The notes below the pieces were generated by a model. The model was not told the origin of the DNA. It worked only from the letters and a program-made list of their open reading frames with translations, and did not search any database. From positions 1,240,001 through 1,304,000 of the forward strand of contig JBBMOL010000193.1 in assembly GCA_037954665.1 (NCBI GenBank): DNA of 64,000 bases. The letters are read 5' to 3'. The position numbers and the translations under genes were made by a program. Shown here piece by piece: positions 11,292 to 22,948 of this stretch; the first letter of the stretch is position 1, and every line of letters starts with the position of its first letter. Origin of the DNA: Laguncularia racemosa. Taxonomy: Eukaryota > Streptophyta > Magnoliopsida > Myrtales > Combretaceae.

Positions 11292-12115
11292 CTAGTTTTG
11301 GAAATTTCTATCTTTTCGTCAGTTATATAGTTATTATTGGATTTCTATTGTAATAGTATTTCTCATATTTATAAAAAATGTTTATAAGGTAGTTTATTTA
11401 AAATAGCATTGATATCAGCTTTAATTATATATCCATGAGAGGTGCTCAATCACCACCATGATATTTCTCGTATTTAACCAAAATCCTTATAAGGTATTGG
11501 TTATATTTGAGTTATCGAATGAATGCGTTTTAACTGAAAAATTTATTACATTTGAAGAAATGTTTTTTTTTTTAAACCAAGGCATTAGTACTGTTTTATT
11601 ATTAAAAGTTTTAACTTTCATAAATTGCTTCTATATTCTATTTTATATCTGTTCCCTACCTCTCATTACACCTTATTAGAATATGTCAAAGCAATGGTAA
11701 GGAACCTATAAATAATGAAAAGATCGCACTAATCTAAAGTTAATACCGGGGAAAATTGGAAAAGAGATACACATTTGAGTTGGTCCACTTTAAATATAGT
11801 TCAATGATGCATGATTATAACCGTAATGATATAGTTTTACAAAAGCACTTTCATATTTATCATTATAGAGGTGATAATAGTGGGATATGTTAAAAAGAAA
11901 AAAAAGAAAAGTTCATAATGGCATTTCGTTATGGTCATGATTCAATAATTGTAATTGCTACCCACCGTGATACGTGTGCAGATTAAATTTTTAATATTGC
12001 ATGTATTGGCAGCAGATTTATCAGTTAGACTTCTTCTTCTTAATATTGTTGGGATAGAAGGGAGAGTCGACGAAACTGGAGGAGTAATCCGGGTCACTAG
12101 TTGACCTGTATGTGA

Positions 12116-12321
12116 TCACCTTTTAGGGCATGAATCACGGAGGCAATCATGATAATATGGATAATACCAATCGGTCATAAAACATTCACCACCACATCTT
12201 ACTCCGCACGGAAAATCGTCACCGCAGGAGAATATTCTACGCAATAAATCGGCATTGCGGCAGGAGAGTGTCGATGATATTGCCACCATTGCTGTCACTG
12301 CCAACTTGCATGTCGATCCAC
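12116..12321 (-). CDS. second cysteine-rich peptide exon candidate
   Basis: A minus-strand frame ends at TGA (12116-12118) and can be entered through a good splice acceptor, TTTTTCGCAG, with the exon beginning at 12321. The readable protein has 8 cysteines, including SCGDDFPCGVRCGGEC and a C-terminal DCLRDSCPKR, after a fairly hydrophobic start (LAVTAMVAISSTLSC) that could be part of a signal peptide. A start at the internal ATG (MVAISSTL) is also possible. Cysteine spacing (C-x5-C-x3-C-x3-C, then C-x4-C) is unlike defensins, which have a C-x-C, and I do not recognise the family. It lies 0.8 kb from the cysteine-rich frame at 11055-11291, on the same strand. Confidence 0.35.
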
Positions 12322-13533
12322 CTGCGAAAAAGTATGATCTTCGTGGGATGTTTTAGCCAGTAGGAAGTAAATGAAACCGTGTATTTTATGTATAGCTTCA
12401 TACAGTTTTTTCCATTAATTGAAAAATTTTGGTTTATGGACGAAAATAAAGATCAATATTATCCGAAGCTTTCGGTCATTAATCCTGCATTAATTGATTC
12501 ATACAGAAATATTCATAATGTGAATTCCTTAACAGCCACGATTCAATGATTTGACAAAGCTCCCATTGTGAAATCTTGAAATTTTTTTAATAAGTAGCAA
12601 AACTCTTACGTGGAATATGCCAAGATATCTGTAAATTTCTTAAAGTAAAAATCAAAATTACAATATAGTAATCAAGAGATAATTTCTATTAGACTATACT
12701 ATAACTTATAAATTTTTCCGTGAGAGTTATTACCTAACAAAATCCAAGTTGAAGCCAGAATGAACTGCAATAAAAGGATAAATGACAATGAATTTCTAAG
12801 TAAGCTGATTTTTAACTTTGGTGATTATGTAGATATGTTATATATGGTTATGCACCCGTGATAATAATGACTGCCTAGTTATATATTAATGTACATTCAT
12901 AAATTGTGTATTACAATTTTAAAGAATGAGGAGTCCAACTTAATTCATTTTATTATGAAATAAGTATTTATATCATTCAGCCACAAGGAGTATGACTAAG
13001 TTTATAATAAAATAAAAAACTTAATAACCAATTAATGTAATTGGTTAAAGCAATTGCAGTGCTCAATTAATGTAATAACTATACACATTTTTTTGGGTAA
13101 ATAAAATTACACGCATCACAATAATAGTTATTATATTAAACATTTAGCATATATTTTACGAAAACAAACACGTTGACTGTTGAGAATTTTTGTAACGCGT
13201 AAATTTATCGCATTAGCCTTTTCTTCGTTTTTTTTTCTTTTTTTTTTTTAATTTTTAATGGCTAATTGAAACTGCTCCAACTTCCCATAACCTAATAAAT
13301 ATGCATCTCCTTAGTTAATTCTTTCCCTGCATATTGAAAAAATATTCTTGCTATTATTTGTAATACGTTTTTCCTATATTAAATTGAAATTAAAGCCCGT
13401 CGTGTAGTGACAATGAAATTAATGCAGAATTAATAATCCGAAAGCTTTTGTCCATAAACCATGAAATTTTTTATAATTCTACAATATAATTTTCAATCTT
13501 ACTATTAATTTATAAATTAATAATAAGATGGGG
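12322..13533. other. AT-rich intergenic DNA
   Basis: No gene, RNA or repeat structure that I can support apart from T and A runs near 13229-13250. The first exon of the cysteine-rich frame at 12116-12321 could lie at 12330-12800, but I could not find a convincing signal-peptide exon. Confidence 0.5.
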
Positions 13534-13991
13534 TTATATTGTGTCTGAAAGCTCAGAAACATATATGACCTGATACATGGCCAGAAGGCACGGCCGTGTG
13601 TTGTGTTAGGTAGATCCTAGAAACATATACGGCCTGATATGGTCAGAAGGCACGGCCGTATGTTGTATCAGGTAGCTCCCAGAAACATACACGGCGTGAT
13701 ATACGACTAGAAGGCATGGTCGTGTTACACGACCGTAAATATTGAGATATTTGTTCTGTGATTTAGTTTGTAAATATGGCATGTATATCTTGTATTTTAT
13801 TTTTTGGTAAATGAAGATTTGTTTTCCTAATTTGTAAGATTTGGTTTTGTTTTCCTAGTTTGTAGGATTTGGTTGCTTGAAAAAGATATGGTAAAGATAT
13901 CCCCCTGCTGTATATATATTTGGACATGAGTTATGGAAAGAGGAAGAGGAGAGAAAAGAGTCTTCTTAATTCCATGGTTGGTTAATTTTTA
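13534..13991 (+). repeat. 5' LTR with TATA and tandem repeats
   Basis: The LTR carries three 62-64 bp repeats at its start (13555-13740), a T-rich middle, a TATATATA box at 13911-13918 after CCCCCTGCTG, and the GAGGAGAGAAAAGAGTCTTC block before the end. Transcription should start about 30 bp after the TATA. Confidence 0.88.
13555..13740. repeat. three-unit ~64-bp tandem repeat with CACGGCCGTG palindrome
   Basis: Units start at 13556, 13620 and 13682 with GAAACATA(T/C)A and carry TGATACATGGCC, AGAAGGCACGGCCGTGT and the block GTAGCTCC. The palindromic CACGGCCGTG core decays to CATGGTCGTG in unit 3. The same array is present in the 3' LTR, and a repeat with the same core and length fills the leader of the unrelated element at 23094-30110. 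Confidence 0.88.
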
Positions 13992-14004
13992 TGGTATCAG
14001 AGCC
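13992..14004 (+). other. tRNA-iMet primer binding site
   Basis: TGGTATCAGAGCC immediately follows the 5' LTR and is the standard complement of the 3' end of plant initiator methionine tRNA used by copia elements. Confidence 0.93.
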
Positions 14005-14021
14005 ATTGTAGACACAAAACA

Positions 14022-14885
14022 ATGGTTGGATCACAAACAAGTGAGGTCAAGGAAGAAATCCTTCCTCAAAGAAAAATGATCTCTCCTTACGATATTACCT
14101 CATTAGATAATCCAGGATTGGTGATCACTCAAGTACAGTTGAGAGGAGAAAACTATGATGAATGGGCACGGTCTGTGAGAATGGCTCTACAAGCTCGGAA
14201 AAAATATGGTTTTCTTGATGGTACAATAAAAAAACCTGATGATAATTCACCTGATCTTGAAGATTGGTGGATGATTAATTCTCTATTGATATCATGGATT
14301 CGTAATACAATCGAATCCTCACTTCGGTCTACTATCTCTCACGAAGAAATAGCTGAACATTTATGGAACGACATTAGGGACAGGTTCTCAATAGCTAATG
14401 GTCCACGCATTCAACAACTGCGAAATGAATTGGAAGAGTGCAAACAAAGGGAGATGACTTTGGTGATTTACTTTGGAAAATTGAAGCAAATATGGGATGA
14501 ACTAGCAAACTATGATAAGATTCCGTCATGTAAGTGCGGTATGTGTACGTGCAATCTCGCAGCAGAATTTGAAAAGAAAAGAGAGGAAGAACGAGTTCAT
14601 GCTCTGCTCATGGGGTTGGACGGAAATATCTACGGCACAGTGAGGAGAAATATCTTAGCCCAAGATCCACTTCCTAATGTTAATCGAGCATATTCCATAC
14701 TGATTGCTAAGGAAAGGGTTAGGACCATAACTCGAACTAAAGAGGAGAGGCAATATGTCATGGCGTTTGCAATAAGAGGAAAAGGAGAAACAAGAAACAA
14801 AAGTGGGTTGTATTGTATCCACTATAAACGCACAGGACACGAAGCAGATAATTGCTTTGCTCTCCTCGGATATCCCGAGTGGTAG
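14022..14885 (+). pseudogene. copia gag (capsid and nucleocapsid)
   Basis: An open frame of 287 codons starts 17 bases after the primer site. It has the copia-type gag N-terminus (LRGENYDEWARSVRMALQAR near residues 41-60), the Retrotrans_gag/UBN2 core (LWNDIRDRFSIANG and IYFGKLKQIWDEL), a C-rich insert (CKCGMCTCN) and a zinc-knuckle region near residues 264-278. In the knuckle the second Cys is replaced by Tyr (CIHYKRTGHEADNC), so zinc binding should be weakened. The frame ends at a TAG right after ALLGYPEW, where related elements continue, so Gag is cut from pol by a nonsense codon. This is the best-preserved ORF in the element. Confidence 0.88.
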
Positions 14886-15159
14886 GGTGATCAACCAAAG
14901 GGAAATGGAAGGAGTATAGGGCGAGGATGAGGCTTCAACTAGCACTCAACAGCATCAAAATCAGGCAAGCTTTGGATGAGGGCGTGAAACAGCAAAAGCA
15001 AATAACGTGTCCAGCAGCAGCACTTGCGTGAAGGACAAAGGACCTGCAATGACAACAGCGGCTGGGAATGATATAAAGACAAATCTCGGTCTCGATCAGG
15101 AGCAGTGGACCTCATTGATGAAGGTAATCAATAGTTAGAAAAACACTACTGAAACACTG

Positions 15160-16401
15160 AGTGGTAAGCTCTCAAATTGGATAATTGATACAGGGGCTTC
15201 ACATCACATGACGGGAAGTATGCACGAAATGAAGAAAGTGAGAAATATCGATCCATGTTCTGTTGGACTTTCGGATGGGAGCAAGACTGTGGCAACGAAG
15301 GAAGGACAACTTGTCCTTGATGGAGATTTGTGTATCACGAATGTTCTCTTTGTTCCTGGACTAGAATGCAATTTGATTTCGGTATCGCAACTTGTTGATT
15401 CATCTAAATGTATTGTCTATTTCACCAATTCCATGTGTGTAATGCAGGACCCCACTTCGAGGATGCTGATTAGTGCGGGTGAAAGACGGGATGGACTCTA
15501 CTACTACAAGGGAGTGCCACGAGTTCAAGCAATGAAGATTGAAAGTGAAGGGAGTTTGGAGATGTGGCATCAGCGGTTAGGACATCCGTCATTAAAAGTG
15601 ACCAAGTTAGTGTCTAGTGTGAGTCATAATAAAGATAGCGATAGCAAGAATAAATGTTGCAATATTTGTTTATGAGTAAAACAATCTAGAGATCCATTTC
15701 TTGTCAGTCATCATCGTGCTTCTAATATATTTGAACTTATACACTGTGATTTGTGGGGTCCTTACCGGATTTTGTCCTCATGCGGTGCTTCATATCTTTT
15801 TACTATAGTAGACGATTTTTCCCTTGCTATTTGGATATTTCTACTGATTGACAAAACTGAGGTAGTTCAAACTCTAAGGAACTTCTTTGCTATGGTGGAA
15901 ACACAATTTAACAAAAGAGTTAAAATTGTGAGGAGTGATAATGGAACGGAGTTTCAAAAATTGAAAAATTATTTTTGTGAAAAGGGTGTTATTTTTCAAA
16001 CTTCATGTGTTGGTACCCCTCAATAAAATGGACGGGTCGAGAGAAAACACCAACACATTCTCAATGTGGCTAGAGCCTTGCGTTTTCAAGGACACTTGCC
16101 CATTGAGTTTTGGGGAGAATGTGTGCTAACCATAGGATATTTGATTAATAGAACACCTTCTAGTGTTTTAAAAGGAAAGACGCCTTATCATGTGTTGTAT
16201 GGACAAACTCCAAATTATGATCACCTAAAAGTTTTTGGGTCTTTGTGCTATGCTCACAAGCAAGGACAGTTGGGAGATAAATTTGAGAGTAGAAGTCGAA
16301 AATGTGTTTTCATGGGTTATCCGTATGGACAGAAAGGGTGGCGATTATATGATCTTGAAAAACATGTTTTTTTCATGTCTAGAGATGTAAATTTTTTTTA
16401 G
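15160..16401 (+). pseudogene. copia protease and integrase with stops
   Basis: Protease: NWIIDTGASHHMTGS near 15177-15220 with the Asp-Thr-Gly active site, then LISVSQL. GAG-pre-integrase: MWHQRLGHPSLKVTKL near 15560-15610, then the CC pair before a TGA at 15673-15675. Integrase: LIHCDLWGPYR (first catalytic Asp), TIVDDFS, IVRSDNGTEF (second Asp), then a TAA inside GTPQ-NGRVERKH (catalytic Glu just after). The last part (LRFQGHLPIEFWGECVLTI to FMGYPYGQKGWRLYDL) ends at TAG 16399-16401. The catalytic residues remain but the frame is broken at least twice. Confidence 0.88.
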
Positions 16402-18430
16402 AACGAGTTTCCTTTTCAAACGTTGTCTCCATCACAAAACCCAGTAGAATCTATGTTTACATGGGATGTAATCCTCACTAATGATGCCTTCGGTATCCAA
16501 GAGGGTCTGACCGAAAGAAGGGAGATTGTAGATGATGACAACTCACCTTCTAGACCCTGTGATCAAGAAACTGCAACCTTTTCTCCCAATGTTGAAACTG
16601 TGCCAGTTGAGCAAAGTGATAGAATAACAGTATTAATCATCTCTTCCTTCTACAATTGAAGATGGAAGTAAGGAAAACAATGTCTCTAGTGATGAAGAAT
16701 TGTTAGGACGTGGCCACCGGAATCGTAAGACTTCAGTACTACTATGAGACTTTGTTACTCATACGGTTCGCAAATTGAGTCCATCCTTACCGGATCCCGC
16801 AACATAGCATGCCTCAGGTAACCCCTATCCCATTGCACATTATGTGAATTGTGATAGATTTTCTTTGCGGCACAAAGCTTTTCTTGCAGCTTTACATGGT
16901 GAATAGGAACCTACTAGTTATTCTCAAGCGGTTTGACATGAAAAATGGAGGATTGCGATGCAGTAAGAAATTGATGCCCTTGAAAACAATGCAACATGGC
17001 GTATTACTGATCTACCACCTAATAAGAAGGCCTTGGGCTATAAATGGGTATACAAAGTCAAATATCGATCTGATGGTACGGTGGAACGCTATAAAGCACG
17101 TTTGGTTATACTTGACACTAGAAGGAAGGAGTAAACTATATAGAGACATTTTCCCCTATCGCAATGGTGGTTACTGTTCGTGTTTTCTTGGCCGTTGCTG
17201 CAATTAAGAACTAGGAGGTTCACCAGATGGATGTCCACAATGCATTTCTCCATGGAGATCTACAAGAGGATGTGTATATGCAGTTACCCCTTGGTTTTCG
17301 AGTTGCAAGACGAGATAAGGTGTGCAAATTGCAGAAGTCCTTGTACGGGCTTAAATAAGCCCCTCGGTGTTAGTTCGCGAAACTGTCTGTTGCTTTAAAA
17401 ATCTATGGTTTCACACAATCCTATGCGGACTACTCTTTGTTTACTCTGCAACAAGGTGAGGTACGACTGAGCATCTTGGTTTATGTTGATGACTTGATTG
17501 TTCCTAGGGATGATAGTGCAGCAATTCAGAAGTTTAAGGATTACTTAAGTACTTGTTTTTCCATGAAAGATTTGGGTGTTCTTAAATATTTTCTTGGGGT
17601 GGAAGTGGCTCGTAGTCCCGAAGGGTTCTTCTTGTGTCAGCACAAATATGCCTTAGATATTATTTCAGAAGTAGGTTTGATAGGGGCAAAGCCCATAGGA
17701 GTTCCAATGGAGCAACACCATCGACTGGCATTGTCAACCAGCCCTTTGTTGGATAATCCAGAGCCTTATCGACGTCTTATTGGCTGATTTATTTATTTAT
17801 TTTTTACCAGGCTCGAATTGTCTTATTGTGTACATGTCTTGTCTCAATTTGTGTAGTAGCCACGGAAAGATCACTGGGATGTAGCATTACGTATTGTTCG
17901 GTATCTCAAATCCAAACCAGGTCAAGGTATTTTATTGCGTAGTAAGGGCGATCTCACTTTGACTGGTTGGTGTGATGCTGATTGGGCAGGATGTCCATTG
18001 ACTCGTCGTTCTCTTACTGGATGGTTGGTGTTTTTAGGTTTGTCTCCCATCTCATGGAAGACAAAGAAACAGCATATTGTGTCTCGATCATCTGCCGAAG
18101 CATAATACCGTTCAATGGCCATGACCACTTGTGAAGTCAAGTGGTTGAAGAGTGTTTTATCTGATCTTGGTGTTATTCATACGTAGCCGGTAACACTATT
18201 TTGTGATAGTCAGGCCGCTCTTCATATATCTCAAAATCCCATATTTCATGAGCGCACTAAACACATCAAAGTGGATTGTCACTTCATTCAAGATGCATTA
18301 CTTGATGGGACGACCTATCCTACTTTTGTTCCTACAACGAGGCAACTTGCTGATATTTTTACCAAAGCATTAGGGAAACGCGAGTATGATATGCTCTTAT
18401 GCAAATTGGGCATTTGTGATCTCCATGCTC
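16402..18430 (+). pseudogene. copia RT and RNase H, heavily frameshifted
   Basis: A linker (16402-16930) is followed by RT motifs in changing frames: YKWVYKVKYRSDGTVERYKA near 17040-17100, VHNAFLHGDLQEDVYMQLPLGF near 17230-17300, CKLQKSLYGLK near 17325-17355, and an intact frame 17437-17787 with LVYVDDLIV (near 17480) and DLGVLKYFLGVEVARSPEGF. A TGA at the LIGC-type position and about 100 disturbed bases follow. RNase H resumes near 17880 (DVALRIVRYLKSKPGQG, WCDADWAGC, then SSAEA with a stop, FCDSQAALHIS, RTKHIKVDCHFI, QLADIFTKALG). Inactive. Confidence 0.87.
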
Positions 18431-18434
18431 CAAC

Positions 18435-18454
18435 TTTAGGGGGGGGGGGGGGGG
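18435..18454 (+). other. polypurine tract with a 16-G run
   Basis: TTTA is followed by sixteen consecutive G residues (18439-18454) directly before the 3' LTR. This is longer than the usual AAGGGGGAG-type tract of copia elements and may be expanded or miscounted. Confidence 0.8.
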
Positions 18455-18902
18455 TGTATTGTGTTTGGAAGCTCAGAATCATACACAGCCTGATACATGG
18501 CCAGAAGGTATGGCCGTGTGTTGTGTCAAGTAGCTCCCAAAAACATACACGGACTTGATACACGGTCGTGTGTTGTGTCAGGTAGCTTCCAGAAACATAC
18601 ACGGCTTGATACATGACTAAAAGGTACGGCCGTGTTACACGACTGTAAATATTGAGATATTTGTTCTGTGATTTAGTTTGTAAATATGGCATGTATATCT
18701 TGTATTTTATTTTTCGGTAGAGGAAGATTTGTTTTCCTAGTTTATAGGATTTGGTTTTGTTTTCCTAGTTTGTAGGATTTAGTTGCTTAGAAATGATATG
18801 GAAAAGATATCCCCCTACTGTATATATATTAGGACATGAGTTATGAAAAGAGGAAGAGGAGAGAAAAGAGTCTTCTTGATTCCATGGTTGGTTAATTTTT
18901 CA
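18455..18902 (+). repeat. 3' LTR of the copia element
   Basis: Starts TGTATTGTGT, contains three repeat units at 18474-18655 (the middle unit has a deletion of about 10 bp), the TATATATA box near 18831, and ends GGTTGGTTAATTTTTCA. It has kept the TG...CA ends lost in the 5' copy. Confidence 0.9.
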
Positions 18903-21900
18903 AGTTATTAGCAATAACATCTTCTTCGGATGCCCACCGGTTGTGGCGGTGAATGCGTTTCAAGAGACCCAGAGCCAGTTTTAAGGCGATCACAGCTCAC
19001 GCGGATTACTACTTTAGTTTATTCTCTCCCTTCTATCCTATTACAAAGATGTATAGAATCATGTGACAAGTCTAAATGATAAAATTTGGTGCCGTACACC
19101 GTCTGTATTGGGAAGACATGTACAAACAAGTAAAGACCGTTTACAAATTTTTGATGAAATGTCAAACGACATCTATTTGTGAAATAGAGGATACTCTTTA
19201 GGGTTCAAATGAGTGTTTAAGAGGATTAGTTGCCGAATCTTAACTAGCAATTTTGTTATCTTTGTAGGTTTGATGATTTGTTTTGCAAAAAACACAAGTG
19301 TATGAAAAGTGTTTAAATTTTATTATTATTCTTTTAAGGAATTAGCAAATGCCTAGAGGGATCTATTATCATTTGACATTTTAGGAATTGTGTGTTTGTT
19401 TGTTCTCTTAAATAATCGATCAACCAATGGTAATTCTTTCCTTTTCTTACTTTCTTCTCATATGAACACACTTTTTAACTTTTAATTTCCTTCTATACTC
19501 TAATTTATAACATTTTAACTTATGCCTATATATATATATATATATACTTTTGACGCTTACGGTGATACCTCATTCAAATCCCAACATTAGCTAAACTTGG
19601 TATTATTAATAAAAATCTAATTGGATTTATATGTTAATTTTTGTTTAAGTTAATCACGACATGATATATATTAATCTAATAGAATAACCATACTATAGAT
19701 TTTTATTTTAGTTAGTCACATAGCATTCAAAGTTCTAACAACAATTTATGATGCTTATACTAAAATTTTATGTATTCATTAGAATTACCCATATGTTTAG
19801 ATTGAAAGTAAAAATTATCTTAATTTTTTTTTTATATGTTCAATGTTATTATCATTATGGGCATTTACCAAATTGAAGAAAATTGTAGAAACATATTTAT
19901 TATTGATAAATAGTTTAACCTGTGTACGAAATAAGCTTCTTAAACAAGTTGGCTACCGCTTTATGTTTATAAAAATGATTAATGAAGGGGTTGTATTATG
20001 GGTCAAACTTTTCATACATCCATCACTTTAGACTTTGACATAAAACACGATTCGTTAGTACACATTATCAACCTTAATTTTAATGATAAAACTTGTAAAA
20101 CACTAAAATCTATTGAAAATTTCCTCATAATATTATAGCTTAGCTAGTGGATGTTTGTATAGAGAAAACTAAATAAAAGTTAGTAACTAATTTATACCTC
20201 CTAATTATACTCATTGAAATTGATGGAGGCCCAGTCCACTAGGTTAAATTAGACACTGAATTAACTTCCTAGGGCATATTATTATGGTGGAAGATTGTTG
20301 TTTGACATGGTCAGTTAGCACTTTGCCCCTAATGTTCATTAAGATAGACCATGACACATATTCTAACTTTTAAAATTATATTGATAACCTTAACTTTTAA
20401 AAATGGTACACTTTTTCCCTTATAACTAGCATATACTCCAAAATTATTGTATAAATACATAGATATTGTATTGTGGGATTACTGCATTTAGCTTGATCGT
20501 TCTTAACGGATCTGCTATGGAGTTATTTTAGCTATGTTTTAATGTTTATCTCAAGGTAATCAATACTTAGAATGAATAAAACAAGAGAATGAATATCTTA
20601 CTTATAGAGGTAGGAGGCTTATCTTAACCATCAAATAATTCACAACGAATGGCTTAGATCAAGCGTTTCAAGTGGCCAATCCAAGTTGTCATTTAAACCT
20701 TCTTTTCTCCTTTTAGTCTTTATCGACTTGGATATGAGCTTAGAAAAGCTTGAATTAAAAGAAGCTTGTTTTCTTTATAAATAATGATAAGGTTTACTCA
20801 TATGTTCTTTAAGCCTATTAAAACATGAAGCTTAGATAAACTCAAATAAACTTTTTTTAAGTTGCTTCCCACATCTAAAATAGCGAAATAAACTTATAAG
20901 TAGAAAATCTGATTCAACAATCTCCAAATTAAATCTTTTTAAGATATCCCTAAATTAAATTGAATCTTATCACCAACAAAAAAAAAAAATAATCTGCGAT
21001 ATTGAATTGGGTAAAAAACCTAATCACTAAAATAACTTTCTACAGGGACATGATAATAATAATAATAATAATAACAACGACGTACTATTTCCAGATAAGA
21101 TAACTCGATTATTAAAAGAATACATATTAAAAGTCGTGCACTTCCTTCCTTCTCTCTCTCTTTCTCCAAGTCATCGTCCCAGAGTCGGCCATACATACAG
21201 GCGGTGGGTCCACTATTAAAAAATAAAAGAAACTCGTGAATAACTATGTACTATGTTGGATATCATATGTTGCAATGACAGTTCGTGCGATCAACCACGC
21301 AAACATCTATTCGTGGAAAGACTTCAGCTCCAAGTGCTCGATACTTACTTAAATATGATTCAATTTTAGTCTAGTTAAGATATTCGAGTAATTTATCTAA
21401 TTTTAAAAATCTTATATTTCATTTTTTTTGAAAAATAAATAATCAACTCTAGAAACATAATAAACCCTTTTTACTAGCCTCCAAAACAATGTCTCACAAG
21501 AGTCATTATCTGACAATATGTTTTTCCAAGATAAAAAATTAGAAAATTTCAATCTTTTATCTTTTTTATGTAGTTGTATTATCCTTATCCGACATATCAA
21601 TTTAATATATATATATATATATATATTATTCTTTATGATTAATTACGCATTTCTTTGAAAAAAAAGTAAGTAAATTAAATGTTAAAGAGTCTGCGTTGTG
21701 ACCCGGTGTTCGGACATATATTATGCATATCCTTTTAGTATTTGTGCAACAAAACAAGTGAAAATCAAAACGTACTTGGACCGTATACGTGATAGGCAAG
21801 TTTTGACCAGTTGAGAAAATTCCACTATATCCGTGTCAGTCGAGACAAATTCAACGAAACTATACCTACACCTTGCACTCAAGTTCTTCTTTATCTTGAT

Positions 21901-22620
21901 ACTTTAGAATACTTGAAATATAGCAGACTTATGACGATGATGTCTGCTCACAGTTCCTAGAAACAGATGAACCTTTATATAATATGTAGGGGTATTTAAT
22001 CTAATTTATGAGTTTATGTTTTATTATTTTAATGAATTTGATTTTTTGAATTAAGGTAATATGGTCTAAAGAGTAAAATCCATGTTATGTGATGATCAAT
22101 AAAGATTTGACATAGTAGGCTTAAAGTAGAACCTGTTGGATCGGTCCACTCAATCCAACATTTCTTAAATAAAATTCATACACACATATACTAAAAATCT
22201 TTGGTAAGCCTAAACCCATATAAGGCTCATACGAGGCCTCATATAATAGGAATCGTTTATTGCCATTACCATTCAATGGACGAGATTTATAACCAAACAC
22301 TATAAATACCTCATGTCTCCTAACTAAAAAGATGGCTCTTTTTTGAAAAAAAAATATGGTTACTCTATCGGATTTTCTCCAAAAGACATAAATTATCACT
22401 TACACACATTTATCTCACAAATTATATATCTATCACCGTAAAGTTGAGCCTTATTTAAAACCAACTCCTTCTCCTCTCGTCTCGATCACCCCCAAATCAT
22501 CTTTACACATGTCACTTCCTCGTTAAGTCATATGTAGTGCGTTTACACATAATACTCACGTGACCCCGCACTCGAGCCAAAACCCCTGACATAATATAAT
22601 AATGTGTTAGTATATCACTC
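18903..22620. other. AT-rich intergenic DNA, no gene seen
   Basis: I find no gene, element end or RNA here. Simple repeats: TA tract near 19525-19545, AAT tract at 21055-21073, AT tract at 21606-21628, and a CT-rich tract near 21147-21170. The minus frame at 22121-22399 has no recognisable domain. The part from about 22400 is the distal promoter of small gene copy A. Confidence 0.6.
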
Positions 22621-22637
22621 ATCAGCCATCATAACTG

Positions 22638-22647
22638 TATATAAATA
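22638..22647 (+). promoter_or_regulatory. TATA box of small gene copy A
   Basis: TATATAAATA lies 101 bases before the ATG at 22748, a normal distance for a plant core promoter with a leader of about 70 bases. A CT-rich stretch (CTTTCTCTCTTTTTTTC) fills the leader. Confidence 0.6.
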
Positions 22648-22747
22648 CATTCTCAGTAACAAAGTTCAACAATAATATATATCGATCATATATAACTCAA
22701 ACTAAAGATCTTCTTTCTCTCTTTTTTTCTACATAAAATCTTCAACC

Positions 22748-22948
22748 ATGGGTTTGTTCTCATACTTGTACAAGGGTTGCTTCTTTGGCTAGTCAAGTAA
22801 TAAAGTTAGGTGTAAAGAGGAAGTAATAGCGTCAAGGCCAGCTGATGATGGAGGAAAATCAACATCAAAGAAAAACCCTAGCAAGGGGAAGTCTCTTCCT
22901 ATTCCAATGTCTTATTTTCCAGTAGGATCGAGACCTTCTCTTCTTTGA
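22748..22948 (+). pseudogene. small plant protein, copy A, with nonsense codon 15
   Basis: ATG at 22748 opens a 67-codon frame: MGLFSYLYKGCFFG, then TAG at 22790-22792, then SSNKVRCKEEV, a charged lysine-rich middle, and the C-terminus IPMSYFPVGSRPSLL. The stop sits where copy B has Gln (CAA) and copy C has CAG, so one C-to-T change explains it. No signal peptide or membrane segment is clear; the N-terminal 14 residues are hydrophobic with a Gly2 and a Cys, which could suit lipid attachment but does not fit a strict consensus. I do not recognise the family. The copy probably makes no full protein, unless readthrough or a downstream start is used. Confidence 0.6.

Larger units (their letters stand above)
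13534..18902 (+). mobile_element. Ty1/copia retrotransposon with both LTRs, decayed coding
   Basis: LTRs at 13534-13991 and 18455-18902 flank primer site, gag, protease, integrase, RT, RNase H and a polypurine tract, all plus strand. The LTRs begin TTATATTGTG and TGTATTGTGT, and end in ATTTTTA and ATTTTTCA, so the 5' copy has lost its canonical TG and CA. By eye they differ at roughly one position in twelve, with a 10-bp deletion in the 3' copy, so the insertion is old. No clear 5-bp target duplication is seen: left flank TGGGG, right flank AGTTA. The gag and pol features resemble RE1/Retrofit-type elements. Confidence 0.93.

Noticed and set aside
11458..11679. 73-codon hydrophobic plus-strand frame
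   Set aside because: T-rich sequence, no known domain, no promoter or splice context.
18315..18692. 125-codon minus-strand frame over the element's 3' LTR
   Set aside because: Antisense to RNase H, the polypurine tract and LTR repeats; its proline run is the G run read backwards.
19525..21628. TA, AAT and AT microsatellites as possible origin or matrix-attachment signals
   Set aside because: Ordinary plant simple repeats with no accompanying motif.
22121..22399. 92-codon minus-strand frame
   Set aside because: No recognisable domain and no supporting signals; AT-rich intergenic DNA.
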